Below are positions 9,759-19,500 of a stretch of DNA of 64,000 bases, piece after piece. A program made the translations under genes and the position numbers. This DNA is from Alistipes sp. (GTDB taxonomy: Bacteria > Bacteroidota > Bacteroidia > Bacteroidales > Rikenellaceae), in the NCBI GenBank assembly GCA_021201825.1, contig JAJQED010000017.1:62001-126000 (forward strand), written 5' to 3'. Below the pieces are notes generated by a model. The model had not been told where the DNA came from and searched no databases. It saw only the letters and a list, made by a program, of their open reading frames with translations. Numbering within the stretch: position 1 is the first letter of the stretch; each line of letters starts with the position of its first letter.

Positions 9759-11129
9759 ATGAATAAAATGGCCGTTAGCAAACCGTCCATACCGAAAGGG
9801 ACACGGGATTTCTCCCCGGCGGAGATGTCCCGGCGAAACTATATGTTCGACGTGATAAAAGGGGTCTTCAGACGGCATGGCTTCCTGCCGTTGGAGACGC
9901 CTGCAATGGAAAACCTCTCTACTCTGCTGGGCAAGTACGGTGAGGAGGGCGACAAGCTGCTTTTCCGTATACTCAACTCCGGGGATTTCACCCGAGGCTT
10001 AGCTGCTGATGACCTTGATAACCCGTCGGCGATGGCCCCAAAGATATCGGACAAGGGCCTGCGGTACGACCTTACTGTGCCGTTCGCACGGTATGTGGTC
10101 CAGCACCGCAACGATATAGTTTTCCCGTTCCGGCGTTACCAGATTCAGCCCGTTTGGCGGGCAGACCGGCCCCAGAGGGGACGTTACCGGGAGTTCTACC
10201 AATGCGATGTGGATATCGTTGGCAGCCGAAGCCTTCTGAACGAGGCCGAGCTGGTGCAGATCGTACGGCAGGTATTCTCGCAGCTGGGTATAGCGGTAAC
10301 CATAAAACTGAACAACCGTAAGATACTTTACGGCATAGCCGAGAGCATCGGCCATGCCGACCGGATGACGGACATCACCGTCGCCATAGATAAGATCGAC
10401 AAGATCGGGATGGATGCCGTTTGCGAGGAACTGCGGTCCAAAGATATCGGCGAAGAAGCTCTGGACTCTCTTAAACCGATACTCGAGCTTCGTGGTTCGA
10501 ACGACTTGAAATTAAAAACCCTCCGTCAGACGATCGGTCATTCCGAAACCGGAATGGACGGTATCGGGGAGATGGAGAAACTGCTGGACTACTGCGCGGC
10601 CCTGGGTATAGACGGCAACGTGGAGGTGGACCTGTCGCTGGCACGCGGTTTGAACTACTATACAGGCACCATATTCGAGGTCAAGGCCAACGATTTCGAG
10701 ATCGGGAGTATCTGCGGCGGTGGACGCTATGACGACCTAACGGGCATCTTCGGGATGCCTGACACCCCGGGGGTAGGCATTTCGTTCGGGGCCGACCGGA
10801 TATACGACGTAATGAACGGCCTTGGGTTGTTCCCGGACGAGGCGACGGTATCGACCAAAGTGCTCTTCCTCAATTTCGGACCGCAGGAGGAGCTGGCCTC
10901 GATGAAAGCGCTGGCACAACTGCGGGAAGCGGGAATACCGTCGGAAATTTATCCCGACAACGCCAAAGTAAAGAAACAGATGGAATACGCCAACAAAAGG
11001 GGTATTCCTTTTGTCGTAATTATAGGCAGCGAGGAACTGGCCACCGGAATGGCCGTGGTCAAGGATATGCGCGACGGCTCGCAACGCACGGTCCCCGCCG
11101 GGGAGATTGCCCGGCTGCCGGAACTTTAA
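9759..11129 (+). CDS. hisS: Histidyl-tRNA synthetase
   Basis: 456 aa. Class II aminoacyl-tRNA synthetase motifs are present: motif 1 region KGTRDFSP, motif 2 with [14 protein letters not shown], and the histidine-binding sequences [13 protein letters not shown] and GGGRYDDL. The C-terminal ~95 residues form the anticodon-binding domain. It charges tRNA-His. An alternative start three codons downstream (MAVSKPS) is equally possible. The next gene begins 16 bases after its stop, so hisS and the processing protease may be co-transcribed. Confidence 0.96.
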   Translation: MNKMAVSKPSIPKGTRDFSPAEMSRRNYMFDVIKGVFRRHGFLPLETPAMENLSTLLGKYGEEGDKLLFRILNSGDFTRGLAADDLDNPSAMAPKISDKGLRYDLTVPFARYVVQHRNDIVFPFRRYQIQPVWRADRPQRGRYREFYQCDVDIVGSRSLLNEAELVQIVRQVFSQLGIAVTIKLNNRKILYGIAESIGHADRMTDITVAIDKIDKIGMDAVCEELRSKDIGEEALDSLKPILELRGSNDLKLKTLRQTIGHSETGMDGIGEMEKLLDYCAALGIDGNVEVDLSLARGLNYYTGTIFEVKANDFEIGSICGGGRYDDLTGIFGMPDTPGVGISFGADRIYDVMNGLGLFPDEATVSTKVLFLNFGPQEELASMKALAQLREAGIPSEIYPDNAKVKKQMEYANKRGIPFVVIIGSEELATGMAVVKDMRDGSQRTVPAGEIARLPEL

Positions 11130-11145
11130 CATTCAATATACCATT

Positions 11146-12747
11146 ATGAAAAAGTATCTTTTATACCTGTTACTATCCGTCATACCTTTAACGGCGTTCC
11201 CGCAGCGAAACAACCGGGCGGTGGAGTCCAACGATATGATCACGCAGTTGGAAAAGTTCACCTATTTTTTCAGGTACCTCAACGGCTCTTATATCGAACC
11301 GGTGGATAATGCGGAACTGGTAGAGACGGCTATAAAAGATATACTCGCCGAACTGGACCCCCACTCGAGCTATATTTCGCCCGAAGATATGATCGAGGTG
11401 TCGGAGTCTTTCGAGGGAAGTTTTTCGGGGATCGGGGTACAGATCAATACCCTGAACGATACACTACACGTTGCATCTGTAATAAGCGGCGGGCCGTCGG
11501 AGAAAGTAGGACTCTACCCCAATGACCGCATTGTGGAAGTGGACGGGACCAATATCGTCGGGATGAGCCAGACCGAGGCGGTCAAGCTGCTGCGCGGCCC
11601 CAAAGACTCGGACGTGAACATTATTGTGGTGCGGCCCGGCGAAACACAGAAACTCACGTTCCGAATCGTACGTGACGATATTTCGCTGGAGACCATAGAC
11701 GCGGCATACATGATAGAACCGGGCGTGGGATACATCCGCGTTAACCGGTTCGCCCAGACCACGATGAGGGAGTTCCGTGACGCGTTCGCGTCGTTCGATT
11801 CGCCGCAGGCACTGATACTGGACCTGCGCGGGAACGGGGGCGGACTGCTCGGACAGTCCATCGACATGGCCAACTTCTTCCTGCCGCGCGGTTCGCTTAT
11901 CGTGTCCACGGAGGGCCGTATGGTGCCGGACGAAAATTATAGGGGTAACGCACAAGGGGCGTTCCTGACGGGTAAAGTGGTAGTGCTTATCGACGAGTTC
12001 TCCGCCTCGGCAAGCGAGATCGTCTCCGGTGCCCTGCAGGACTGGGACAGGGCCGTGATCGTGGGTCGCCGCAGTTTCGGCAAGGGCTTGGTTCAAAGGC
12101 AGTTCCCGCTGCCGGACGGATCGGCGGTGAACATCACCGTTTCGAAATACCTCACCCCGTCGGGGAGGGCAATACAGCGGCCGTTCGAAAAGGGCAACCA
12201 GTCGGACTATTACGACGAATTCGTCAACCGCTTCAACATCGGTTACCGTGATTCGCTCAATACGGCCGACTCCCTCCGCTTTACCACCCTACGGCTCGGC
12301 AAGAGTGTTTACGAGGGCGGCGGGATCTACCCGGATTATTATGTCGAAGCGGACACCACGGGATATTCCGATTATTACGTTTCGCTGATCCGCAAAGGGG
12401 TAATATTCGAACTGAGCAACCTGACTCTGGACCGCAGCCGCAACGAACTGCTTGCCGAATATCCAACCGTACAGGCATTCCGGGACCGGTTTACCGTCGG
12501 CGAAGCAATGCTGCAGGAGCTCAAAGACCTCGGAGAAAAGCGGGAAGTGCCGTTCGACGAAGAGGGATATGCCAATTCCCGTGAGAATATAACGGAGCGG
12601 CTGATGTTCTATCTGGCGCGGAACCTATACGGCGAAACCGGGGCATACGTTATAGTCAATTCCAACGACCCTATTGTGGGAAAAGCCATCGAGGTGATAA
12701 ACAACTGGGATACCGAAGCCGCCGGGATAGCCACAGCGGGTATTTAA
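11146..12747 (+). CDS. C-terminal processing peptidase, S41 family
   Basis: 533 aa. It has a signal peptide (MKKYLLYLLLSVIPLTAFPQ), then an N-terminal domain with DPHSSYIS, a PDZ domain at roughly residues 85-165, and the S41 protease core. The catalytic Ser lies in DEFSASASEIVSGAL and the Lys in RRSFGKGLVQ, as in CtpA/Prc proteases. It probably acts in the periplasm on C-termini of envelope proteins. The frame is open upstream into hisS; the ATG at 11146 starts the signal peptide. Length and motifs look intact. Confidence 0.92.
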   Translation: MKKYLLYLLLSVIPLTAFPQRNNRAVESNDMITQLEKFTYFFRYLNGSYIEPVDNAELVETAIKDILAELDPHSSYISPEDMIEVSESFEGSFSGIGVQINTLNDTLHVASVISGGPSEKVGLYPNDRIVEVDGTNIVGMSQTEAVKLLRGPKDSDVNIIVVRPGETQKLTFRIVRDDISLETIDAAYMIEPGVGYIRVNRFAQTTMREFRDAFASFDSPQALILDLRGNGGGLLGQSIDMANFFLPRGSLIVSTEGRMVPDENYRGNAQGAFLTGKVVVLIDEFSASASEIVSGALQDWDRAVIVGRRSFGKGLVQRQFPLPDGSAVNITVSKYLTPSGRAIQRPFEKGNQSDYYDEFVNRFNIGYRDSLNTADSLRFTTLRLGKSVYEGGGIYPDYYVEADTTGYSDYYVSLIRKGVIFELSNLTLDRSRNELLAEYPTVQAFRDRFTVGEAMLQELKDLGEKREVPFDEEGYANSRENITERLMFYLARNLYGETGAYVIVNSNDPIVGKAIEVINNWDTEAAGIATAGI

Positions 12748-12794
12748 CCCCACCGGGGCCATAGAGTCCCCTGCCCCACTTTTCGGGTTAAATG

Positions 12795-12825
12795 TTTGTA
12801 GTCTTGGCAAATTTGCATATATTTG
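12795..12825 (+). promoter_or_regulatory. Bacteroidetes-type promoter (TTTG-N19-TATATTTG)
   Basis: This is the best complete promoter in the window: a -33 TTTG at 12795-12798, exactly 19 bases, then TATATTTG at 12818-12825. It drives the PUR-like gene starting at 12852, with an expected leader of about 20 bases. Confidence 0.75.
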
Positions 12826-12851
12826 TTCGGAACTAAAACACCCGTAATATT

Positions 12852-13205
12852 ATGGCAGATAATATGGATATCAGAAAGGAATCTGAGATGGAGGGAGGGG
12901 AAGAAGTTTATTCCAAAGCGGTGCGTGCAGGGAGGAGAACCTATTTCTTCGATGTGAAAGCGACGAGGAACGACGATTACTTCCTGACCATTACCGAGAG
13001 CCGGAAGAAGCAAAACAAGGACGGCTCTTTTATCTACGATAAGCATAAGCTGTACCTTTATAAGGAGGACTTCGCCAAATTCTCCGACGGGCTGGAAGAA
13101 GTTATTTCGTACATCAAAGAGCATAAACCCGAGTTTTTCATGCAGCAGGAAAACGGGTACGATAGCGATGCCGTTACGGTGGACGACGAATTCGAGAGGT
13201 TGTAA
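12852..13205 (+). CDS. PUR-alpha-like DNA/RNA-binding protein (DUF3276)
   Basis: 117 aa. The core (VYSKAVRAGRRTYFFDVK, YFLTITESRKK, DKHKLYLYKEDF) matches the small bacterial PUR-alpha-type proteins of Bacteroidetes, formerly DUF3276, which fold as a whirly nucleic-acid-binding domain. The last ~20 residues are acidic. It is monocistronic, with a strong promoter upstream and a strong terminator 22 bases after the stop. The role is probably RNA or single-stranded DNA binding; the target is unknown. Confidence 0.88.
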   Translation: MADNMDIRKESEMEGGEEVYSKAVRAGRRTYFFDVKATRNDDYFLTITESRKKQNKDGSFIYDKHKLYLYKEDFAKFSDGLEEVISYIKEHKPEFFMQQENGYDSDAVTVDDEFERL

Positions 13206-13226
13206 GGCCAACGATATATTACCATA

Positions 13227-13250
13227 CCCGCTATCCGTAGCGGGTTTTTT
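13227..13250 (+). terminator. Rho-independent terminator of PUR-like gene
   Basis: Arms CCCGCTA (13227-13233) and TAGCGGG (13238-13244) around the tetraloop TCCG, followed by six T. Confidence 0.9.
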
Positions 13251-13276
13251 ATTTCTGTATCTCAACAAGTTCAGGC

Positions 13277-14302
13277 GTGGCTTCTCAAAAAGTTTTACTC
13301 GCGTTCAGCGGAGGGATCGACAGCAGTTATTGCGTGGCCGCCCTGCGGGAGCGGGGATACGAAGTTCAAGGATTGATCCTTGACATGACCGGCGACCGGG
13401 AATTTATCCGGCAGGCCGTAGCCCGTGCCGATTCGCTCGGACTACATCATGAGGTTAAGGACGTACGGGAAGAGTTCGGCAAAAACGTGATCGATTACTT
13501 TTGCAGCGAATACCTTGCGGGCAGAACCCCCGGCCCGTGCACCGTGTGCAATCCCGCCATAAAATGGAGATACCTGTATGATAGCGCCAAAGCCAACGGG
13601 ATCGGCCGTATTGCCACGGGCCATTATTTCCGTACGGAAAGCCGCAACGGCAATATATTTATCCGACAGGCTCGTGACAAGTCCAAAGACCAATCCTATT
13701 ACTTGTGGATGTTGCCGCAGGAGATACTGTCGGTGGCACTTACCCCGATGGGAGAGGTGATTAAAAGTAATATCCCGAACCCGTCCGGGACAGCCCGGCC
13801 ACGGGAGAGCATGGGAGTATGCTTCCTGCGGGGAGGCAATTACAGTGACCTTTTAAGCCGTAGCCATCCGGACCATCCATCATGCCACCCGGGTCCGGTA
13901 ATCGACCGTTGCGGCAAGCCGTTGGGCCGGCACGACGGAACGGCATTTTATACTATCGGACAGAAAAAGGGTTTGGACCTGCCGCCAGGTTATGCCGTCA
14001 CCGGAATAGACGCACCCGGCAACCGGCTCATTGCCGGCCCTGCCGAAGAACTGTTTGCCGATACGATTATTCTTGCCAAGTACAGGCTTTTCCCGGGATG
14101 GGAGGAATTGGCGAGCGAACTCCGGCTGGTAATCAGGGGTTACGGCGTGAATCCCGAAGGGACCTGTACGGTCAAAGAGGCTGGTGGGCAGTTGACGGTC
14201 CGACTCCAGAAACCGGCGTGGGCACCGGCGGCGGGCCAGCCTGCGGTTCTTTACAGCGGCGAGCTGGCCGTCGGCGGAGGTTTTATTTCCGGTTATTATT
14301 GA
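13277..14302 (+). CDS. MnmA-like tRNA 2-thiouridylase
   Basis: 341 aa with a GTG start. The PP-loop AFSGGIDSS lies at residues 9-17, the first catalytic Cys region is PGPCTVCNPAIKW, and the second catalytic Cys is in SMGVCFLRGGNY. The C-terminal part (FYTIGQKKGL, followed by a beta-barrel) is also MnmA-like. MnmA thiolates U34 of Glu, Gln and Lys tRNAs. It is slightly shorter than most MnmA proteins, with a compressed loop before the second Cys, so it may be one of two paralogues as often seen in Bacteroidetes. The symbol is withheld for that reason. Confidence 0.85.
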   Translation: MASQKVLLAFSGGIDSSYCVAALRERGYEVQGLILDMTGDREFIRQAVARADSLGLHHEVKDVREEFGKNVIDYFCSEYLAGRTPGPCTVCNPAIKWRYLYDSAKANGIGRIATGHYFRTESRNGNIFIRQARDKSKDQSYYLWMLPQEILSVALTPMGEVIKSNIPNPSGTARPRESMGVCFLRGGNYSDLLSRSHPDHPSCHPGPVIDRCGKPLGRHDGTAFYTIGQKKGLDLPPGYAVTGIDAPGNRLIAGPAEELFADTIILAKYRLFPGWEELASELRLVIRGYGVNPEGTCTVKEAGGQLTVRLQKPAWAPAAGQPAVLYSGELAVGGGFISGYY

Positions 14303-14332
14303 CCGGGCTTTGATGCGTTTGTGATATCTTTG
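14299..14332 (+). promoter_or_regulatory. Promoter giving a probable leaderless mRNA for the DUF368 gene
   Basis: TTG at 14299-14301, 23 bases, then TATCTTTG at 14325-14332. The ATG at 14338 lies only 5 bases past the box, about where transcription should begin. Confidence 0.55.
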
Positions 14333-14337
14333 TGCCC

Positions 14338-15291
14338 ATGAGGAAGACCATAGATTATATCGTTATAGCCCTAAAAGGGGCGGCCATGGGGGCGGCCGAC
14401 GTCGTGCCGGGCATGTCGGGCGGAACCATAGCCTTTATCTCCGGCATTTACGAGGAACTGCTGAACTCCATAAAAAGCATCGACGGCCAGGCTCTGCGGC
14501 TGTTGGTTACCCTTAAACTTCGACGTTTCTGGCAAAAGATAAACGGTAATTTTCTTTTTTCCCTCGTTGCGGGTGTCGCAGTGTCCATTTTCTCGCTGGC
14601 AAAACTGATGACCTGGCTGTTGGGCAACTACCCTATCCTTACATGGGCATTCTTCTTCGGGCTTATAGTAGCCTCTACGGTAATGATCGGGCGGACGATC
14701 CCGAAATGGAACGTTAAGATAGGTGTTGCGGCCCTCGCGGGTGCCATAGCCGCCTATTGGATCACCACCGCCACTCCGGCTTCTACCCCGGATACATGGT
14801 GGTTTATAATCCTTTGCGGTGCCATAGCCGTTTGCGCCATGATATTGCCCGGGATATCCGGAGCTTTTATCCTGCTGCTACTTGACAAGTACCAGTATAT
14901 GATGGAAGCTGTGAGCAATTACCGGATAGGCATTATACTGTTGTTTATTGCAGGGGCGGTAATAGGGCTGGTAAGTTTTTCCCACCTGTTGTCCTGGTTC
15001 CTCAAAAATTACCGCTTTCTTACACTTGCCGTATTGACCGGGTTCCTGTTCGGTTCGCTCAATAAAGTATGGCCCTGGAAAATATCCACGAGCGAATATC
15101 TTGACAGCCACGGGGTACTGCAACCGCTCACCCAGCGTAACGAGTGGCCGGATATTTACGGCAAGGCCCTGGATACCGACCCGCAGTTACTGGGTGCGTG
15201 CTTATGTGCGGTGGCTGGTTTCCTGCTTATAACCGTTGTGGAGTATGCCGGCCGCCGGGCCGGGAAAAACGAACCGACTACCGGATCATGA
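14338..15291 (+). CDS. DUF368 / PopT-type undecaprenyl-phosphate translocase
   Basis: 317 aa polytopic membrane protein with about eight hydrophobic segments. The signature GAAMGAADVVPGMSGGTIAF near residues 12-31 and the repeat ILPGISGAFILLLL are hallmarks of the DUF368 family. Members of this family (PopT) were shown to return undecaprenyl phosphate, the lipid carrier of cell-wall synthesis, across the cytoplasmic membrane. That role is inferred here by family. The start is placed at the ATG, not the GTG two codons earlier, which overlaps the -7 box. The stop overlaps the aroE start by 4 bases. Confidence 0.88.
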   Translation: MRKTIDYIVIALKGAAMGAADVVPGMSGGTIAFISGIYEELLNSIKSIDGQALRLLVTLKLRRFWQKINGNFLFSLVAGVAVSIFSLAKLMTWLLGNYPILTWAFFFGLIVASTVMIGRTIPKWNVKIGVAALAGAIAAYWITTATPASTPDTWWFIILCGAIAVCAMILPGISGAFILLLLDKYQYMMEAVSNYRIGIILLFIAGAVIGLVSFSHLLSWFLKNYRFLTLAVLTGFLFGSLNKVWPWKISTSEYLDSHGVLQPLTQRNEWPDIYGKALDTDPQLLGACLCAVAGFLLITVVEYAGRRAGKNEPTTGS

Positions 15292-16019
15292 GGACTTACG
15301 GGCTTATAGGCTACCCACTGGGGCACTCTTTCTCGAAAAAGTATTTCACCGAAAAATTCGCCGTTGAAAATGTCACGGATGCGGTATATGAGAATTTCCC
15401 TCTCGAAGACATAGTGCTGTTCCCTGCATTGCTTGCGGCCCGGCCGGATATAGCGGGCCTGAACGTGACCATTCCCTATAAGGAAAAAGTGATCCCTTAC
15501 CTCGACAGCCTTTCGGACGAAGCCGCCGCGATCGGGGCGGTAAACTGCATAGCATTCCCGGACGGAAAATTAACCGGCTATAATACCGATTGTTACGGAT
15601 TCCACGCTTCCCTATTAGAATTCATAGGAACCGATAGGCCGGCGGCATTGGTTCTAGGAACGGGAGGAGCTTCCAAAGCCGTCCGCTACGTACTGGACGG
15701 ACTGGGGATCGAACATATCACGATATCGCGTACCGGAGGGCCGGAAAGACTTACATACGAACAACTGACCGAGGCCGTCATGGATAGCCACCGTCTGATA
15801 ATAAACACCACGCCACTTGGCACTTTCCCCGATACAACCGGCTGCCCGGCAATACCTTACCGGTTCCTTACCGAAGAACATCGGCTCTACGACCTTGTTT
15901 ACAACCCGCCGGCCACCGAATTTATAAAACGGGGAGCAGCCCGGGGAGCCCGGACCGTTAACGGGTATAACATGCTGGTGTGCCAGGCGGAAGAAGCATG
16001 GCGCATCTGGCAGCGGTAG
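15288..16019 (+). CDS. aroE: Shikimate dehydrogenase
   Basis: 243 aa, a compact AroE. Substrate-binding residues are visible in YPLGHSFSKKYF and in GLNVTIPYKEKV, which holds the catalytic Lys. The NADP-binding region is VLGTGGASKAVRY, and NGYNMLVCQAEEAW closes the C-terminus. It reduces 3-dehydroshikimate to shikimate in aromatic amino-acid synthesis. The start ATGA overlaps the DUF368 stop, so the two are translationally coupled. Longer open frame upstream lies inside the DUF368 gene and is rejected. Confidence 0.95.
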   Translation: MRTYGLIGYPLGHSFSKKYFTEKFAVENVTDAVYENFPLEDIVLFPALLAARPDIAGLNVTIPYKEKVIPYLDSLSDEAAAIGAVNCIAFPDGKLTGYNTDCYGFHASLLEFIGTDRPAALVLGTGGASKAVRYVLDGLGIEHITISRTGGPERLTYEQLTEAVMDSHRLIINTTPLGTFPDTTGCPAIPYRFLTEEHRLYDLVYNPPATEFIKRGAARGARTVNGYNMLVCQAEEAWRIWQR

Positions 16020-16032
16020 GCACAGTCAACGG

Positions 16033-16314
16033 TCAGGGTTCGCACCCGTCGCACAACTCAGCCTCGCACTCCTTATCGAATTCCCCCTGGTCGAATCCGG
16101 CATTGAGGATCTCGAGGGCCCTCTGTTGGTCTTCCACGGCAACCAGCAGGTTTACTTCCATCATATCGCCGTACGCGGGTATGATCTGCGCCGCAATATC
16201 GTTCTGCAGGCGGGCCGGAACGCCGGCCGATTCCAAGAGCGCCTTGTATATCCGCGCTTCGTCCACCGAATTGAAACTACCGATTACGATAACCCCGTTC
16301 TCTTCCATCTTCAA
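16033..16314 (-). CDS. DUF2007 putative signal-transducing protein
   Basis: 93 aa. The motif IGSFNSVDEARIYKALLESAGVPARLQ is cut to its core here: GSFNSVDEARIYKALL followed by a NL-x-VAVEDQQRALEIL end, typical of DUF2007. The domain is a small ferredoxin-like fold of unknown role. The C-terminus ends with a Cys pair in ELCDGCEP that could bind metal. It faces aroE convergently and lies back to back with dnaE. A start two codons downstream (MEENG) is also possible. Confidence 0.82.
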   Translation of the reverse strand: MKMEENGVIVIGSFNSVDEARIYKALLESAGVPARLQNDIAAQIIPAYGDMMEVNLLVAVEDQQRALEILNAGFDQGEFDKECEAELCDGCEP

Positions 16315-16454
16315 GGCCTTTTAAAGAATTAACAATATTAAGGATGAGCCGAGGCATATATTACTACCGGGCCGAATCCTCCGTATAATAAATATAGTAA
16401 AAAATATGTTAATAACTTAGGCTCCCGGGGGTAAAGAAAGGGAAAGCGAGTGCA

Positions 16455-16462
16455 TATCTTTG
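16455..16462 (+). promoter_or_regulatory. -7 promoter element for dnaE
   Basis: TATCTTTG, 44 bases upstream of the ATG at 16507. Its position rules out the earlier in-frame start at 16450. Confidence 0.55.
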
Positions 16463-16506
16463 TGTTTGCCAATTCCCCCCGCAGGGGAATAAAAATACAA
16501 ACCCGA

Positions 16507-19500
16507 ATGCAGTTCATCCATCTCCACGTCCATACGCAATACTCCATACTCGACGGGGCCTCCCCCATCAAAACACTCATAAAACGGGCCAAAGAACTCG
16601 GTATGCCCGCCTTGGCAATTACCGACCACGGAAATATGTTCGGGGTGAAAGAGTTCCACGATGCGGCTACCAGAGAGGGAATTAAACCCATCCTGGGTTG
16701 TGAGGTTTATGTAGTGAGGAACCGGTTCGAAAAGGATAAGGACGAGAAAGCCGGGGACCACCTTGTGCTGCTGGCCAAGAATCTCGAGGGTTACTATAAC
16801 CTGATCAAGATCGTTTCCTACTCCTGGACCGAGGGGTTTTATTATAAACCCCGTATAGACAAACAGTTGCTCAGGGAACACAGCGAGGGTTTGATATGCT
16901 GTTCGGCATGTTTGGGCGGGGAACTGCCGCAGGCCATCATGCACGGCAATCCGAGTGATGCGGACCGGATAGTCAAGGAATTTAAAGATATCTTCGGGGA
17001 GGATTATTACCTGGAGCTGCAGCTCCACCCGTGCACCAATCCGGATAAGGACAACGACACTTACCAGCGTCAGCTTGAAGTTAACCGGGTCTTGCTGGAA
17101 CTGGCTGAAAAACACGGCGTCAAATACATAGCGTCCAACGACGTACATTTCGTTTTCGAGGAGGACGCCGAAGCACACGACCGCCTGATATGCCTAAGCA
17201 CGGGACGCGACCTGGACGATCCCAAGCGGCTGCGGTATACATACCAGGAATACCTCAAATCTCCGGCGGAGATGGCGGCCTTATTCCCGGATAATCCCGA
17301 GGCTTTGGCTACTACGCTCGAGATTGCGGATAAGATCGAGCAATACTCACTCGAGCGGCCGCCGCTGATGCCCGACTTCCCCATTCCGGATGATTTTATA
17401 ATAGAGCCTGACAAACTCAAAGAGACTTTCGCAAAGAATTTTGTCCCGGCCGCCAACGACAGCGAGGAGCAGAAGCAGGTAAAAGAAAAATTACACGCTG
17501 AGGTTATGGCTTCGGCCACGGCCGAGGAGTTCGTGGAGCGGCACCCCGAATATGCCGAGAAACTGAGCATCGCCCGCCAGTTCCGCTATCTGGAGCACCT
17601 CACGTACGAGGGTGTCCGTAAGAAATATTGTAAAAACGAGGGAGAGGAACTAAGCGAACAGATCGTAGAGAGAATAAAATACGAACTGGGAACCATGGAA
17701 TGGATGGGCTTCCCTGGGTACTTCCTGATTGTCTGGGATTTTATCCGGGCGGCAAGGGAGATGGGTGTTGCCGTCGGACCGGGCCGGGGTTCGGCCGCAG
17801 GTTCCGTAGTCGCTTACGCCCTCGGGATCACTAACATTGACCCTATCGCTTACGATCTGCTGTTCGAGCGGTTCCTGAACCCGGACCGTATCTCGATGCC
17901 CGATATCGATATCGACTTCGACGAGGACGGCCGGGCCGACGTACTGCGCTATGTGACCCAAAAATACGGTCAGAAGCGGGTAGCACAGATCATAACGTTC
18001 GGAACCATGGCACCCAAGATGGCCATCCGTGACGTAGCCCGTATCCAGGGCCTCCCCTTGCCCGAGAGCGACCGGCTCGCCAAGCTGGTCCCCGACCGTA
18101 TATTGGTCGAGAAAGGCGAAACCCCGTTCGAACGGGTATATAAAGAGTCTCCGGAACTGGCAGCCGAGCGTAAATCTACCAATCCGGTTGTTAGGGATAC
18201 CCTTATCTTCGCAGAGAAACTCGAGGGATCGGTACGTCAGACGGGAGTACATGCCTGCGGGGTAATCATCGGGCCTGACGACCTGGAGAAATATTCCCCC
18301 ATGGCTGTGGCCAAGGATAAGGAGAGCGACGGATACATAAACGTCGTGCAGTTCGAGGGGAAGCTGGTGGAGAGCGTAGGCCTTATCAAAATGGACTTCC
18401 TGGGCCTCAAAACCCTTTCCATCATCAAGGACGCGCTCGACAATATACGGGAAATCAAAGGTATAGACATCGACATCGACGCCATTCCGCTGGACGACAA
18501 GCAGACTTACGAGCTTTACGCCAGGGGAGATACCACGGGGTTGTTCCAGTTCGAGTCCCCCGGGATGAAGAAGCACCTGCGCAACCTCAAACCCAACCGT
18601 TTCGAGGACCTCATCGCCATGAACGCCCTCTACCGGCCCGGCCCTATGGAATATATCCCCAACTTCATAGCCCGCAAGAACGGGCAGGAAAAGGTGGTAT
18701 ACGATATTCCCGATATGGAGGAATACCTGAGCGACACTTACGGGATCACGGTTTACCAGGAGCAGGTCATGCTCCTTTCCCAGAAGCTCGCCGGTTTTAC
18801 CGGCGGCGAGGCCGACACACTTCGCAAGGCAATGGGGAAGAAGCAAAAAGCCGTGCTGGACAAGCTGAAACCCAAATTCCTCGAGGGGGTTCAAAAGAAA
18901 GGCCACGACGTCAAGGTGTGCGAAAAGATATGGAGCGACTGGGAAGCGTTCGCTTCTTACGCGTTCAACAAGTCGCACTCGACATGTTACGCCTATGTTT
19001 CCTACCAGACGGCATACCTAAAAGCTCATTACCCGGCCGAGTTTATGGCCGCGCTGCTCAGCCGCAACCTGTCGGACATCAAGAAGCTGACGTTCTTTAT
19101 GGACGAATGCAAGAGGATGGGGATTCAGGTTCTGGGCCCTGATATCAACGAGAGTATCCACCGGTTCTCGGCCGACTCCAACGGCAATGTACGGTTCGGG
19201 CTGGCGGCGGTCAAGGGCGTGGGTGCGGCGGCGGTAAAGACCCTCGTGGAAGAAAGGAAAGCCAACGGCAAGTTCAAGTCCATTTACGATTTTATGGAGC
19301 GCGTCAACCACCAGATGCTCAATAAAAAGACCCTGGAGAACCTTGCCATGGCCGGTGCGTTCGACAACATCAGCGGCTTTACCCGCAGCAGGTTCTTCGC
19401 CCCGGCGGACTCGCGGGACGGCAACGAAACCACGTTCATGGAACAGCTTATCCGCTACGGGTCGCGCATCCAGAGCGAGAAGAACAACTCCCAGCAAAGC

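Noticed and set aside
17650-18978. A 442-codon open frame opposite dnaE
   Set aside because: Antisense to the dnaE core, no recognisable motifs; a codon-bias shadow.
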